Source: Anagrus nilaparvatae | Lineage: Eukaryota; Arthropoda; Insecta; Hymenoptera; Mymaridae | Length of the DNA: 64,000 nucleotides | Assembly: GCA_022575985.1 (NCBI GenBank) | Contig: JAKSXM010000137.1 | Coordinates: forward strand, 24,260,001-24,324,000 | Reading direction: 5' to 3' | In this document: one piece after another, positions 48,101-58,648 of the stretch | Numbering within the stretch: position 1 is the first letter of the stretch | How the letters are laid out: every line of letters begins with the position of its first letter | Notes under the pieces: model-generated | The model's input: only the letters and a program-made list of their open reading frames with translations | Told to the model about the DNA's origin: nothing | Databases searched by the model: none | Position numbers and translations under genes: made by a program

Positions 48101-48479
48101 GTAAAAAAAAATAATAAAATAAAACAAACAAAAAGCAACGTTTTTTTTTATTACTGTATTTATGAATATACGTTTTTATATTAAATAAAAGTTTTTTATT
48201 ATATTATTTAGTTTTTATTGTACGAGTTCATTGCGTTTTTGTTTGTAATATAAAATAAATTTTGCTGATTTTTTATTTGATTTTTTGAACGAAAAAATAG
48301 ATTTCCAAAAAAAAAAAAAAATACTTTTATAGTACATTTAAAGTCGGTTATAACAGATAATATTCTATAAGCTAATCTAAAACTACAGACATGCTTAAAA
48401 TTTTCATTAAACTTATCAAAATATAAGCTTTAAACTATAATGACTCGGATACTAAGTTAGTCTATTCTGCGACCTGGTT
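45111..48479. other. Intergenic, no gene seen
   Basis: AT-rich with no supportable gene. Some patches (46450-46640, 46780-46990) are less AT-rich but hold no motif-bearing ORF. Confidence 0.45.
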
Positions 48480-48686
48480 TCACAAGGAAATGGAGAAATA
48501 ATATCCGCAAACAACCACGATATCACTTTTAAATGCAATAGCTTTTTGTACTCTACAACCATAAGCCTTTGATGATTTCATTTCACCTTTATGCCAACCC
48601 TTCTTGTACGGAGGCGTCAAAACGTTAAAAGGTTTCGCACTATAAAACAGTTTTACGTTACCTGACTGCTCGAATAGTACAAGGGT
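48480..48686 (-). other. Open stretch of 68 codons, possible orphan exon
   Basis: The minus strand is open from 48686 to TGA at 48480-48482. It encodes a mixed-composition peptide with VLTPPYKKGWHKGEMKSSKA and CRVQKAIAFKSDIVVVCG, unlike the Lys/Phe-rich chance ORFs around it. There is no Met until mid-way and no clear acceptor or partner exon. It could be a decayed exon or retroelement remnant; I do not recognise it. Confidence 0.25.
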
Positions 48687-48689
48687 TCA

Positions 48690-50078
48690 AATCATTCTAC
48701 TTTGTATAATTTGATAAACTGCTTATTTCAAAGCAGTTGAACGTCTTCTAAAAATAATTTTCAAAATATTAGAAGATACAAAAATCTCAGGTATCATTGC
48801 GGTCGATAGTTTAAGATCGTAATCAAAGTTCAAGGCTTCAGTCAGCTGAAAAAATAATTTCATTCCATTACTAAGAGTACATGAATGGGGGAAAAACGTT
48901 GAGCAGTTCAAGAAAGTAATAAGTCCGATAAAAGTTTGAAACTTAGTATAAAATTAACGGACAATTATAGTAAAAAAAGAGTAAAATTAAAACCACTTTG
49001 TAAATAAATAGATTAGATAAGTAGAAGAGAAGAAAAACTGAGTTGATTGCAGTATGTCAAAAAAGTTTTTCAAAGATATTTTTGAACTATACAAGAAAAT
49101 TTAAGACTTTGATTAACAAGTTATTATAGGAAATCAGATATCTTGTCTCATTAGCAGAGGAAACTAAAGATCTCTAGAGGAATTAATAGGTCCCTGTAGG
49201 TAACCTGAAACATTATGAAGAAAGGAAAAATTTCCAATTGAATTTTTATAGGGACTTCAGATTATTTTATAATATGCTAGTAAATAAAAAGTGAAAAACT
49301 GATAATTCATTTAAAAACAGCAGAAGAGCATGGCGTAAAAAAAGTAATTCAATTAGTCATTTTGTTTTTAGAATTGTTTTCACTTCTTATCTCTAGCACT
49401 AATCACACAAAAACTCTCAAAGAAAATATTTCCTTTAAAAATATAAGAAATGAATTCCTTTAGCAAAAGTAAGAAACTCATTAGCAAACTACCTTACTAA
49501 GGACAAAAAATTCAATAGTTACTATCAAAATACTTTTTCTATTGATTCTTATAAAGGTGAAGAAATACTTGATGTCCTAAGTACAAGTCAGGTCAAAGAC
49601 TTGTATGAAATTTAATTAAATCTCCAAAATCATCATGGTAACATAGTAACACATTAGTTTTTAAAAATTTTTGAAATAAAAAGTTATGAATACCATGATT
49701 ATGAAATGTACGTTGTGAAAAGAGATGAGAATAGTTTTAAAGATATTTTATCTTATTGACTTGAAGTATTAGAATTGAATGCTTTCTTTTTAAGATTTGC
49801 GTTTGGTCAAACTTCCTTAAAAATTTTAAAACTTAAGACATGTAAACGTGTAAATTTTTATACAAAAGTTATAATGAGATGCGTAATTAATTTTAAAAAA
49901 TAATTTTAAAATATTGTAAGTCTCAAATGTTAATTTAAAAAAAAGTAATTATAATACATATAAAAGTATTAAAACAAATATTCAACATAACATTTCAGAG
50001 CAAAAAATTTATACCCCCCCCCCCCCCCCCTGAAAACGTCAATTTTTCACCATTTCTATAGCAAAAATATTGAACAAG
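48690..50078. other. Intergenic, no gene seen; poly-C tract
   Basis: No supportable gene. A C run of about 14-16 bases lies at 50015-50030, directly before MITE family A copy 5. Confidence 0.5.
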
Positions 50079-50494
50079 TACACTGTAAAAATTAACTTTC
50101 TTAGATTTACAAAAAAAATTAAATTTTTTCGAAAAATTAGTAAATTTTCAAAAAATTTTGTAAATAATCGATAAAAATCGTAAATTTACTAAATTTAGTA
50201 TATTATCGAAAAATTCGAGAATTCTCGATTTTTTTTAGTGATTTTATGAAAAAAGTTGTATATTCACAATTATTTTTCGTAAACTTACAGCTATATTTTG
50301 AAAATTTTCCAAAAAAAATTGTAAATTATCAATTTTTCTTGCGAATTCAAAAAAAAAAATCAAGAATACTCGAATTTTTTATTAATATAAGTACTAAATT
50401 TAGTAAATATACGATTTTTTTTGAATATTTACAAATTTTTTCGAAAATGATCTAATTTTTTTGTTGATATAAGAAATTTACTTTTTACAGTGTA
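50079..50494. repeat. MITE family A, copy 5
   Basis: TACACTGTAAAAATTAACTT at the left and TTTACTTTTTACAGTGTA at the right; TA-flanked and a little more diverged at the ends than the others. Non-coding. Confidence 0.85.
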
Positions 50495-51527
50495 CTATTT
50501 ACAATTTTAATTAATCTTTTTTACAATCTTCAAAATTGAAGAGTTTAAAAAAAAGATTTATTATTGCATTAAACAAGTACTTGCTCAGTATATTCTTGCC
50601 CTATATTTAAAACTATTAAAAATTTTTTTTTTTCAAATATTTAGAAGCTCAATTAAAATAAATAAAAATTTAAATTAATTAATTTAAAAATTATGCAAAA
50701 ATTAGTGATTGATAAAGTAGAACTATTAAAATAAAGAATTAACTTTTATTGAAAATTATTTTAAAAAAAAATAAATTAAAAATTTTTATTAATTTGCGAA
50801 AATGACAAATTAATTTTATATTTTACAATACTTGATAAATAAAAGTTTAAAAATAAGGCTGCAATGTTAAAATATGTGTTTTTGAAATTCGCGCCTCGTG
50901 GTCATTTCTTAGAAATGATACTTTAAAGTTATAGCCATAAAATAAACACAACAATAGATAAACTCATCAATACTATTTACATAAATAATTGCCGTCGACT
51001 CTTCTTGTCATTTTTGATATAATAATCTGTGGTTTCAGTTTAGTTTAACTTCCTCGGCTGCAAGTTACTTTATTTTTACTGTTTTTCCTGCAATTTTTTT
51101 GTATTTATTCATTAAAAAAATAAAAAATTAGTGCTTTTATAAAAACGTTTAAGTGATTATTACTTATTTGCTGAAATTTTCATAAGTTAAAATTTTGTGA
51201 ATTTTTAATATAGTGTATTTTTAATATATTTTTAATATATAGTCCGTTATTATTGAGATAAAAAAAAGGCTCGTGGACGAGTGCGTGTGTGCTGTGATTT
51301 TTAATTCATTTTGTTTTATACACAATAATTAAAGGTATTATTTATTTTTCTTTCATTTACAATAATTCAAGATATTATTTTAATTAATTTATTTGTAATT
51401 TGACATTACGATGGATTTTTAATAAATATCAGGGAATATATATAAAAGAGTAATCATTTAATATGCTTTGCCTCCACCCGTGAGCAAAATTGCCTCGATA
51501 TCTTTGAAAAATTAATTTTTAAGGCTT
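50495..51527. other. Intergenic, no gene seen
   Basis: AT-rich; a slightly GC-richer patch at 50990-51070 has no frame of interest. Confidence 0.5.
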
Positions 51528-51620
51528 GTGCTAGATTTTTTATATGGAAATGATTTCTGGGGGGGGGAGCGATTCCGCGGGGAACAATCAGCATTCAGGG
51601 TGAAAATTGCCCCGGAGAAA
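51528..51620. repeat. Short repeat with G tract, copy 1 of 2
   Basis: TAGATTTTTTATATGGAAAT, then GATTTC, a G run, ATTCCGCGGGGAACAATCAGC. The same series is at 54420-54500 with an inserted CAGGCTCAATTT. Both copies lie just downstream of SMYD4-like exons. Confidence 0.65.
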
Positions 51621-51694
51621 TTTGGCCTAGATCTGAAACATTTATTAGTTAATTTGGAAAAGCATACATTTGTTTTCCGTTTTAAAGTACTAAC

Positions 51695-51865
51695 TTGTTC
51701 ATTTTTATTTATTGGCCCAGCAGCAAAAACAATAAACTTTGAATTTGATGAAAAAGTTACTGAAGTATTGGGTATGCAATTATGATTTAAAAGACTGTAA
51801 GTACATGGTAAAAGGATTCCAAAATCTATTCTTTCTGTAGAATTTGTGTAGCAATAATCTTCTTT
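51695..51865 (-). pseudogene. SMYD4-like SET-domain exon, isolated
   Basis: This is a 57-codon exon between an acceptor-like TTTTTTATAAG and a donor GTTAGT, both phase 0. It reads FGILLPCTYSLLNHNCIPNT then FIVFAAGPINKNEQ. The N-H-x-C-x-P-N block is the S-adenosylmethionine-binding/catalytic core of SMYD lysine methyltransferases, and the A-x-x-P-I-x-x-x-E-Q block follows it in the family. The nearest same-strand SMYD piece is 54672-55714; the stretch between holds MITEs and no recognisable linking exon. It may be the distal exon of that gene or a stranded fragment. Confidence 0.7.
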
Positions 51866-51899
51866 CTTATAAAAAATCAAAACTTATTTATATTTAATT

Positions 51900-52065
51900 A
51901 AACAAATTAAAATAAACCTAAACTTTAAGTCCCTAAAACCGAATTATCAAGTTAATTTAACAAGTTTCTTTTTAATCATAGAGCAACGTATGTTGCAGTA
52001 GTACAACATATTTTATTTTTAATTTTTTATGGTTTTAGAGTAATTAGAAGCAAAAATTAAAAAAT
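51900..52065. other. Spacer, no gene seen
   Basis: AT-rich, nothing supportable. Confidence 0.4.
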
Positions 52066-52275
52066 TTATAACCGGTTTATGTAAGCCCAACATAAATGCA
52101 TGGAACATGTTTACTTACAGCTTAGGGCTAGGGCGAGAGGGAGAAATCTCGGAACTGCGCAGCAGTTGCGCGCCAGTTCCATGGCAGTTTCATAAAAACT
52201 GCGTGCGCGAGTTCGTCGTAGTTTCTGGCAGTTCCACGCCAGTTCCACTAGATTTATAGGCAACGCGCGGCAGAC
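52066..52275. repeat. Repeat family B end plus GC-rich tandem block
   Basis: Starts AAATTTATAACCGGTTTATG and GCATGGAACATGTTTAC like 24921, then continues into a GC-rich stretch in which GCCAGTTCCA/GGCAGTTTC motifs recur about five times. This looks like yet another internal minisatellite of family B. The 3' end is not found. Confidence 0.55.
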
Positions 52276-52588
52276 CCCAATTGAAGTAATTATTTATTTA
52301 TTAATATGTTATTATTATTATAATAACTATTATTATTATTATTTATTGAATAATTAATTAAATTTCTTTATATTATACATTTTGTTTATAAATAAAAGAA
52401 AGGTAGTTTTTTTAATACATTCTATTAATGAATGACTATTTGATTTTTTAACATAAAATATTTAATTTATAATTTTTATACAGCTTAAAATTTGTTATAA
52501 ATTTGTTTAATTATCTAATACAGTTAACAAATTATTATTTTAATTTCTTGGCATTTTTTCATAAATATTTTAATAAAAATCTTTTTTC
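52276..52588. other. Spacer, ATT microsatellite
   Basis: Dominated by ATT/TTA repeats at 52300-52350; no gene. Confidence 0.5.
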
Positions 52589-52856
52589 TACACGGATAAA
52601 AATTCAGTTGACTAGCGCGCCCAATATTTTGTCTTGAATCACAACCAGTATTTTGAGCGACATTCTCACCCAAATTAGAATGTGCACTTGACAAAAGTAG
52701 ATTCGCGCGCAACCTATATTATGTGGTCTATGCGTGGAACTACTCGATTTGGGTTAGATTCTCGCCTAATTTTGTTTTATGTGTACTCCATATTTTACTG
52801 GTCGCACCGCAAGCTATCCTTTTGGCGCGGTAGTCAACTGAATTTTTATCCGTGTA
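52589..52856. repeat. 268-bp TA-flanked MITE (CACGGATAAAAATTCAG ends)
   Basis: Left TACACGGATAAAAATTCAGT, then TGACTAGCGCGCC; right GGCGCGGTAGTCA, then ACTGAATTTTTATCCGTGTA. The inverted repeat is about 30 bp with TA on both sides. The two overlapping ORFs in it are shadows. Confidence 0.85.
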
Positions 52857-52859
52857 TTG

Positions 52860-53504
52860 ATTTTTAAAGTATATATCTTTATGTTTTTGAGGTTGCTGAT
52901 TTTGAATCCGATGTCAGATTGACAAGATTAGTTATTGGCCTCTTTTAATTATTAGCTGTCAACGAGTCTGTCAATAATCAGAAAAAGTTGCTTAAAACAT
53001 CAAAGTATAGTAGATACTTACTTTTTGGAGGTCAAAATCAGTGACATTAAAAAAATAAAAATCCCATCTAAACTAAAGTTTTTAACGATATTTTAGAGTC
53101 TTGTCACCTAACTAAATTAATTAACGAAAATCATAACTTTTAGGTAAAAATTGAAAGAATTTCATAGTGAATTTTTTATTAATCACTAATTTGAAATTTT
53201 CTTCACAATTTTCAAAAATATTTTTATTTTACACGCATCAGTCTACGAAAAATTTCAATTTCAAATTTGCGGTAATTCCAAATTCAAACAGTAAAATAAA
53301 ATTTAAAACCAAAAAATTATTAATAATAAATATTTTTCAGGTCAAATATTATAAGTAAATACTTTCTTTCATCAATTAAAATATTAAAAATACAATATTA
53401 TATACAATTTGAATTTCTAATTTCATTTAAAAGTCAAATACCATAAATTAATTTGATTTAACAATAAATTTTTACACTAAAAAACTACATTACAAACCTT
53501 TTAA
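52860..53504. other. Spacer, no gene seen
   Basis: AT-rich; no SMYD linking exon or other coding block recognised. Confidence 0.45.
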
Positions 53505-54045
53505 GTAGTCGATAATAAAAAAACAGCACAAGCCTTACACGCACATATCCTAAGACAGTGGTCTACAATAAAAAAAAATTACAACCAGTTTGTGAACTCA
53601 CAAACAAAGGTGGAAAATGTTTAAATTTATACTTTAATCACCGCTAGTATTTTGTATGAGATTTTGTAACCATTAAGTAAATACTATTCTAGGATAATAA
53701 TGATTGGCATTCATATAAATTTGAGATTTTTATTATTCTTTAACCCTTTATCAAAATACTTTTAATTAAGTCCCTTAACCTGGATTATTCTAAGTCCCAA
53801 AATCCAAATTATTCTAAATCTCTAAACTCAAATTATTCTAAGTTAGTAAATCAATATTATTCTAAATCTCTGAACTCAAATTATTCCAAAGAATTATTCA
53901 AGTTCGTAAATTGAAAATATTATAAGTCCATATGACCCCCCCCCCCCCCAAATAACATGCTTGAAGTATTCCCGCTGCCTGTAAACCTGTTCCATGTTAA
54001 AAAAAGGCCTTAAACCCACATAAGCTAAGGAATCGGTCTATACCT
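53505..54045. mobile_element. Repeat family B copy inserted in a satellite remnant
   Basis: The left flank (53525-53570) reads CACAAGCCTTACACGCACAT, CCTAAGACAGTGGTCTACAA: a diverged unit of the ~56-bp satellite in the 8.4-12.5 kb foldback. The family B copy follows (TACAACCAGTTTGTGAACTC ... CCTGTTCCATGTTAAAA), with a ~27-bp minisatellite (TATTCTAAGTCCCAAAATCC) and a C run of about 14. A further satellite-like unit follows: GGCCTTAAACCCACATAAGC, TAAGGAATCGGTCTATACC. Confidence 0.6.
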
Positions 54046-54417
54046 TCATTTCTCTCATAATAAAATTTCAAAATTTAGCTTATTTTAAAATGATTTATCA
54101 TAAATTTATTATTTAAATAAATAAAAATTCGTATTATGACTGAAGTAGTATCGGAGATTCCATTGATACTTTTTTTTGTTCATTTTTGTTACGTAAGGCT
54201 TTCTGCTAAATACCCACACACCCCAATTCGGGTACCACTATTCCTTAACACTAACCCACCTTTGACCATATAATTACGTTTTTTTTAACGATTCCTTATG
54301 GCATTGTATTGATATTATGATCATACAATTTAATATCCACTCCCCAGCAGTGAAAAAATAACAAATAGAATCTTATCATGTTTTTCTATATTTATAATTT
54401 AGTCGTGATCTCGGTAG

Positions 54418-54510
54418 TGATTCTAGATTTTTTATATGGAAATGATTTCAGGCTCAATTTCAGGGGGGGGGGGCAAATCCGCGGGCAACAATCAGCTATT
54501 TTGAGCACAA
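54418..54510. repeat. Short repeat with G tract, copy 2 of 2
   Basis: TAGATTTTTTATATGGAAAT, GATTTCAGG, a G run, AAATCCGCGGGCAACAATCA; partner of 51528-51620. Confidence 0.65.
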
Positions 54511-54671
54511 TAAGATCTTTAATTTTTTTTCGATTCTCGTGTAATTTTTACAATTGCATCAGAAAAACTTGTTCCAATTGTATCTGGTAATAAAATAGAA
54601 TAATTTATTTTTCAAACAAAAATTACCTATATCAAAAAAAAATTAAAGTATGAAATATTTCTTAGCGTTAC

Positions 54672-55714
54672 CTAACAAATTATCAATTTCTTGAGTTTTT
54701 TCAATTAAATTTTGAATGTTAATTTCCTTTAAAGCCATGATGATTGTTCTTAAAACTATCGAGGCAATAGGCGTTTTAAAACTTAAATATGGATATCTAA
54801 AAAAATATACATAGGCTTCACATTCAACTTCATGAAACTTATTCCAAGCTTGAGTTTTACATTTTTCAGAGCAAAAAACAACATGCACACAAAATTTACA
54901 AGGGATACTATTCAATGTAAATTTCATACAATTTGTGCAAATAACATATATATAATCTGTTTCAGGGTAACCACAATAAAAATCTTCGACAATAAGTATT
55001 TCTCCTACATTTATATCTTGATTAGCTATAAGGTGGTTTCCATCTTTTTGATTATGTTTCCAAGAAACTTTTTTGGAAATAATATTTTCAGCTGTATTGG
55101 CTTCAATTTTTTTATTGTTTACAATTTTCATATCATTTCTTTCAACAGCATCATTTATAGTTTTCAAACATTTGTCTCTCAGTTTCTCATTTAATAATGG
55201 AATTATTTTTAAAGCTTCACTGTGAGATTTGTGCTTTTCGACCTTTTTACCTAACCTAGCCAAACATTCTATCTTCCTACAAAGTAGTTTAAATTTAGTA
55301 GTGGGATTTTTAGAGATTTTTAATGCAGTATCAACATCTAACAGACACTCTTCAAATTTCAAAATACGAAAAAGTACAATTGATCTGTTGCTTAAAGCCA
55401 AAGCATATTCTTCGCTGTTGGTTGGAGCAAAAGATAAACTTTTTGAATAATCATTAATGATCTCAATGTAAGCTCCTTGATTAAATGTAGATGTTCATTA
55501 TTTTTTTTTCGAATAACTGTTGAAAACTCTGCATTTTTTCTTTGCAATCATAGGAATACTGACTAAGACCACAATGTTCAAACAAATTTTTCTCTATTTT
55601 AGTCTGCTTTAACACATATATACCTACACCTATTTTTAACAATTTTTTCAAATTCTGTATCATCTTCTTCGTCATCGACACCACAAAATTGAAAAAATGA
55701 TCTTGTGATTGCAT
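54672..55714 (-). pseudogene. SMYD4-like TPR/MYND gene copy, damaged 5' part
   Basis: The main exon ends at 54672 with donor GTAACG (phase 1, as in the 58-kb paralog). It is open back to about 55487. It encodes TPR-like helices (EYALALSNRSIVLFRILKFE, CRKIECLARLGKK), an early SET strand (GNHLIANQDINVGEILIVED) and a MYND zinc finger with all expected Cys/His (CTNCMKF, CKFC, CSEKC, HEVEC). Upstream the protein continues only by changing frame: MQSQDHFF from ATG 55714, then QFCGVDDEEDDTEFEKIVKN in another frame, then KNLFEHCGLSQYSYDCKEKM. At least two frameshifts, one in a T run, break it. SMYD4 proteins are lysine methyltransferase-like; here only the N-terminal half is visible. It is a pseudogene or carries homopolymer sequencing errors. 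Confidence 0.75.
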
Positions 55715-55719
55715 TTAAG

Positions 55720-56217
55720 TTAGCTTAAAAAATATTTCTTATTAATAAACCTGCATTAATTATATAGCTTTAACTTGTTAAAACTTACACTCCAAAAAGC
55801 TTTCTCTAACTAATCTAAATTTAAACATGTTCCATGTTCGTTGGTTGTGAATTCGCAAACTTGTTATAAGTTTTTAACATTACCATAACATGGAGCCCTG
55901 CGTTTTTAGGCCCAGAATTTTTTTTTAAAATACTGAAATTGGGACTCCGACTTTAAATATTCATCACTGTCAAACAGATAATTGGAAAAGGACGAGTACA
56001 GAAATTTCGGAAACTTTAAGTTTGTAAAAAAATTTTGAAACCTGTAAAACCCATTTTCGTCAAGAATTATAATTGCTGCAGCAAATTAAAAATCAGCGAT
56101 TTTGGGCCAAATTTGGGCTATAGTGATGATTTTACTTATCCAGGCTACTGAAGTATGATACTTGTTGTATAGTTTTTTATTAAGCGAATTTGTTTAATTA
56201 AAAGTATTTTTAAAAGA
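55720..56217. other. Spacer with a repeat family B end
   Basis: At 55817-55880 AAACATGTTCCATGTTCGTT, GGTTGTGAATTC, CAAACTTGTTATAAG is the family B left end in reverse orientation. The rest is unannotated. Confidence 0.55.
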
Positions 56218-56713
56218 TTTAAGGTGGCTCACGGTTTTAGGTAAGTATATTTTAGGGTGACATCTTTTATTATTTTTTTTATAGATACGTGAATATTTAG
56301 AAGTTATTATAAATAATAATGCATTTTCTTATATAATGAGTGCGATGTAAACAAAATTTTTAAAATACAAAACATTTTATTGAATTGGGCCCGCGACTAA
56401 AGTTATGTGTTTATAAATTGATCGGGAACTATTGTATTTTTTTCTTGTAAAAGTTTTTATTTTTGTTAAATAACACGTGTGTCGAATTTTATCTAAAAAG
56501 ATTCGTTATTGAATTAGTACGAAGTAAAACAGTATCAACTCTCATAAGAGCGCGTGTTAATTTTAGCAATTTTCAGTTAACTATTTGTTTCTTATTTTAT
56601 CGGGAACCTATGTATTGTTTGGGCTCAATTAGTTTGTTTTTTAATTATCTTCATCTCCAGTAAATTATAGTTCATATTATTCGTTTTTTATAAACTGCGT
56701 GAGCCACCTTAAA
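56218..56713. repeat. ~490-bp MITE, TTAA-flanked, GGTGGCTCACG ends
   Basis: TTTAAGGTGGCTCACG at 56218 is mirrored by CGTGAGCCACCTTAAA at 56698-56713. TTAA directly precedes GG at one end and follows CC at the other, which is the target signature of piggyBac-type transposons. Internal AT-rich sequence has no transposase. Confidence 0.78.
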
Positions 56714-57041
56714 TGAATGAAAAAGGAGATGCAATGAATCGTTTGTCGAGTCATTTGATTAACTTTAAATGTAAAATTTATTAATGCACAAATTTTATGA
56801 AAAATCAAATTAAAATTTTATTTAAAAAAAATAAATACTAGTAGGCCCCAGCCATATTTCCGCCTGAAAGCCTCCACCAGCCTTAGTTCGGCACTGCTAA
56901 CATCTCTGGTGATAAGAAAAATAAAAAACTTTAGTTTTATCAAGAAAATATTAAAGAAATACCTAATTCTAAATTTTAAATAATTTTAATACCATCAAAT
57001 TACTTAAATTTGTATATAAAATAATTTGTCATTAATACCTT
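56714..57041. other. Spacer, no gene seen
   Basis: Nothing supportable; a short GC-richer patch lies at 56845-56910. Confidence 0.4.
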
Positions 57042-58648
57042 TTAAAACATAAAAATATTATAGTTTTCATAAAAATGATTTTTAATTTTAAACATTGCAA
57101 ATTTTATAATGTCGATGGCTAACAAATTTAATTTAGTACAGTTCTCTTCAGAGCAATGTAGATTTGTGTATTGAATTTTTAACGAATTTTTAATTCCTGA
57201 AAGAGCAATTGTAGCATCATAAGTACAAAGTGTTGAGTAACCTTTTTCAATCATTTCACAAATTTTATTTACATTAATAAATATCTATTAACTTGCAAAC
57301 TATTGTTCTTAATTTATCAAAATTATTCCAAAAACTAGTATGTGGATAATTTTTTACTTGTTGTAAGCAAAAGAAAATATTTTTACTCAAAGTATAATAT
57401 AAAGTTTTTAAGCTATAATTTTCTTCTGTATCAGTTTTTTCTAATCCATAAACAAACTGAAATTTCTTATCTGTATTTTTTATAATAGCATTAGAAAAAA
57501 CTGTTTTTGATTTATCTGAAAAAATGAAAAATATTAACTTTTATTTTTGTACAAGTACGTATACCACGTTTAATCAATAAAATTATATTTAAATGATAAT
57601 TACCCAATAATTTATCAATTTTTTGACTTTCTTTAAATAAATTATCTATATCAAATTCATTCAAAAACATAAGAAATGTTCTAAAAACTACCAAGGCTGC
57701 TGTCAATTTAAGACCAAATCCTGCATAACTGAAATAATATTCGTAGGCTTTACATTCAGTTTCATGAAATTTAGTCCAAGCCTGAGCTTTACATTTTTTG
57801 GAACAAAAAACAACATAAACACAATGTTCACAAGGAATACTATTTAATGTAAATTTTAAGCAATTTGAACAAGTCAAATAAAAAAAGCTTGTTTTTTCAG
57901 GGTATCCACAGTAAAAATCTTCGATTATAAGTATTTCTCCAACTTTTATATCTCGATTAGCAATTATATGATTTCCATATTTTTCATTGTATTTCCATGC
58001 AATGGCATTAGAAATAATATTTTCTGCTTGCAAACGTTCATGCCTTTTATTGACTGCTATGTTTTCCACGGTCTTTTTTTTAGCAGCATCATACAAATTT
58101 TTTATACTTGTGTTTTTAAGACTTTTATCAAGTAACTGAATTGTTTCTAAGGCTGCAGTAAATGATTCTTTCGTTTCTGTGTTTTTACCTAAACATGCTA
58201 AACATTCTGTTTTTCTACAATACAATTTAAATTTGGTGGCATGATTTTTAGTTATTTTCAATGCTGCATTAATATCTATAATACTTTCTTGAAATTTGGA
58301 AATACGTAAGAGCATAACTGACCTATTACTCAATGCTAAAGCGTATTCTTCAGAATCAATTGGTGCAAATACCAAACTTTTAGAATACTCGTTAATGATG
58401 TTGCTATATTCTTTTATATTCTTATTAGAAACTTTCTTGTAAAGTTCATTACCTTTTGTCCTAATATTTATTGAAAATTCAGAATTTTTAGTCTTAGGTT
58501 CAAGTGGATTGCCTTCCATTTTGTCAATATTTTTTACTCGATTTTCTAACAATTTTTCTTCCAACTCATAAGCTTCAGGATCGTGAGGATTCACTATAAG
58601 ATTAGATTTATTTTGTTCCTCATTTGAGTTTTTATCTAAATTGCACAT
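57042..58648 (-). CDS. SMYD4-like TPR/MYND-domain protein
   Basis: Exon 1 is 58648-57604 (348 codons plus one base, donor GTAATT); exon 2 starts at 57515 after TTTTTTCAG and keeps the frame. Residues about 63-170 form TPR-like helices (EYALALSNRSVMLLRISKFQ); 224-249 carry an early SET strand (GNHIIANRDIKVGEILIIED); 260-299 form a MYND zinc finger (CSNCLKF, CEHC, CSKKC, HETEC). This order matches SMYD4, a TPR-bearing member of the SMYD lysine methyltransferases. Exon 2 (KTVFSNAIIKNTDKKFQFVY ... NNFDKLRTIVCKLIDIY) stops at 57274-57276, but the neighbouring frame is open on to 57042 (VNKICEMIEKGYSTLCTYDA), so one base change may have truncated it. The N-H-x-C-x-P-N catalytic block is not found in this copy; the only one seen is at 51.7 kb. 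The start ATG at 58648 is preceded by stops. Confidence 0.75.

Noticed and set aside
48660..48700. GGGTTCAAATC resembling a tRNA B box
   Set aside because: No A box, acceptor stem or cloverleaf around it; no tRNA gene was found anywhere in the window.
54832..55450. Plus-strand ORFs opposite the SMYD4-like exon
   Set aside because: Antisense shadows of the TPR/MYND coding strand.
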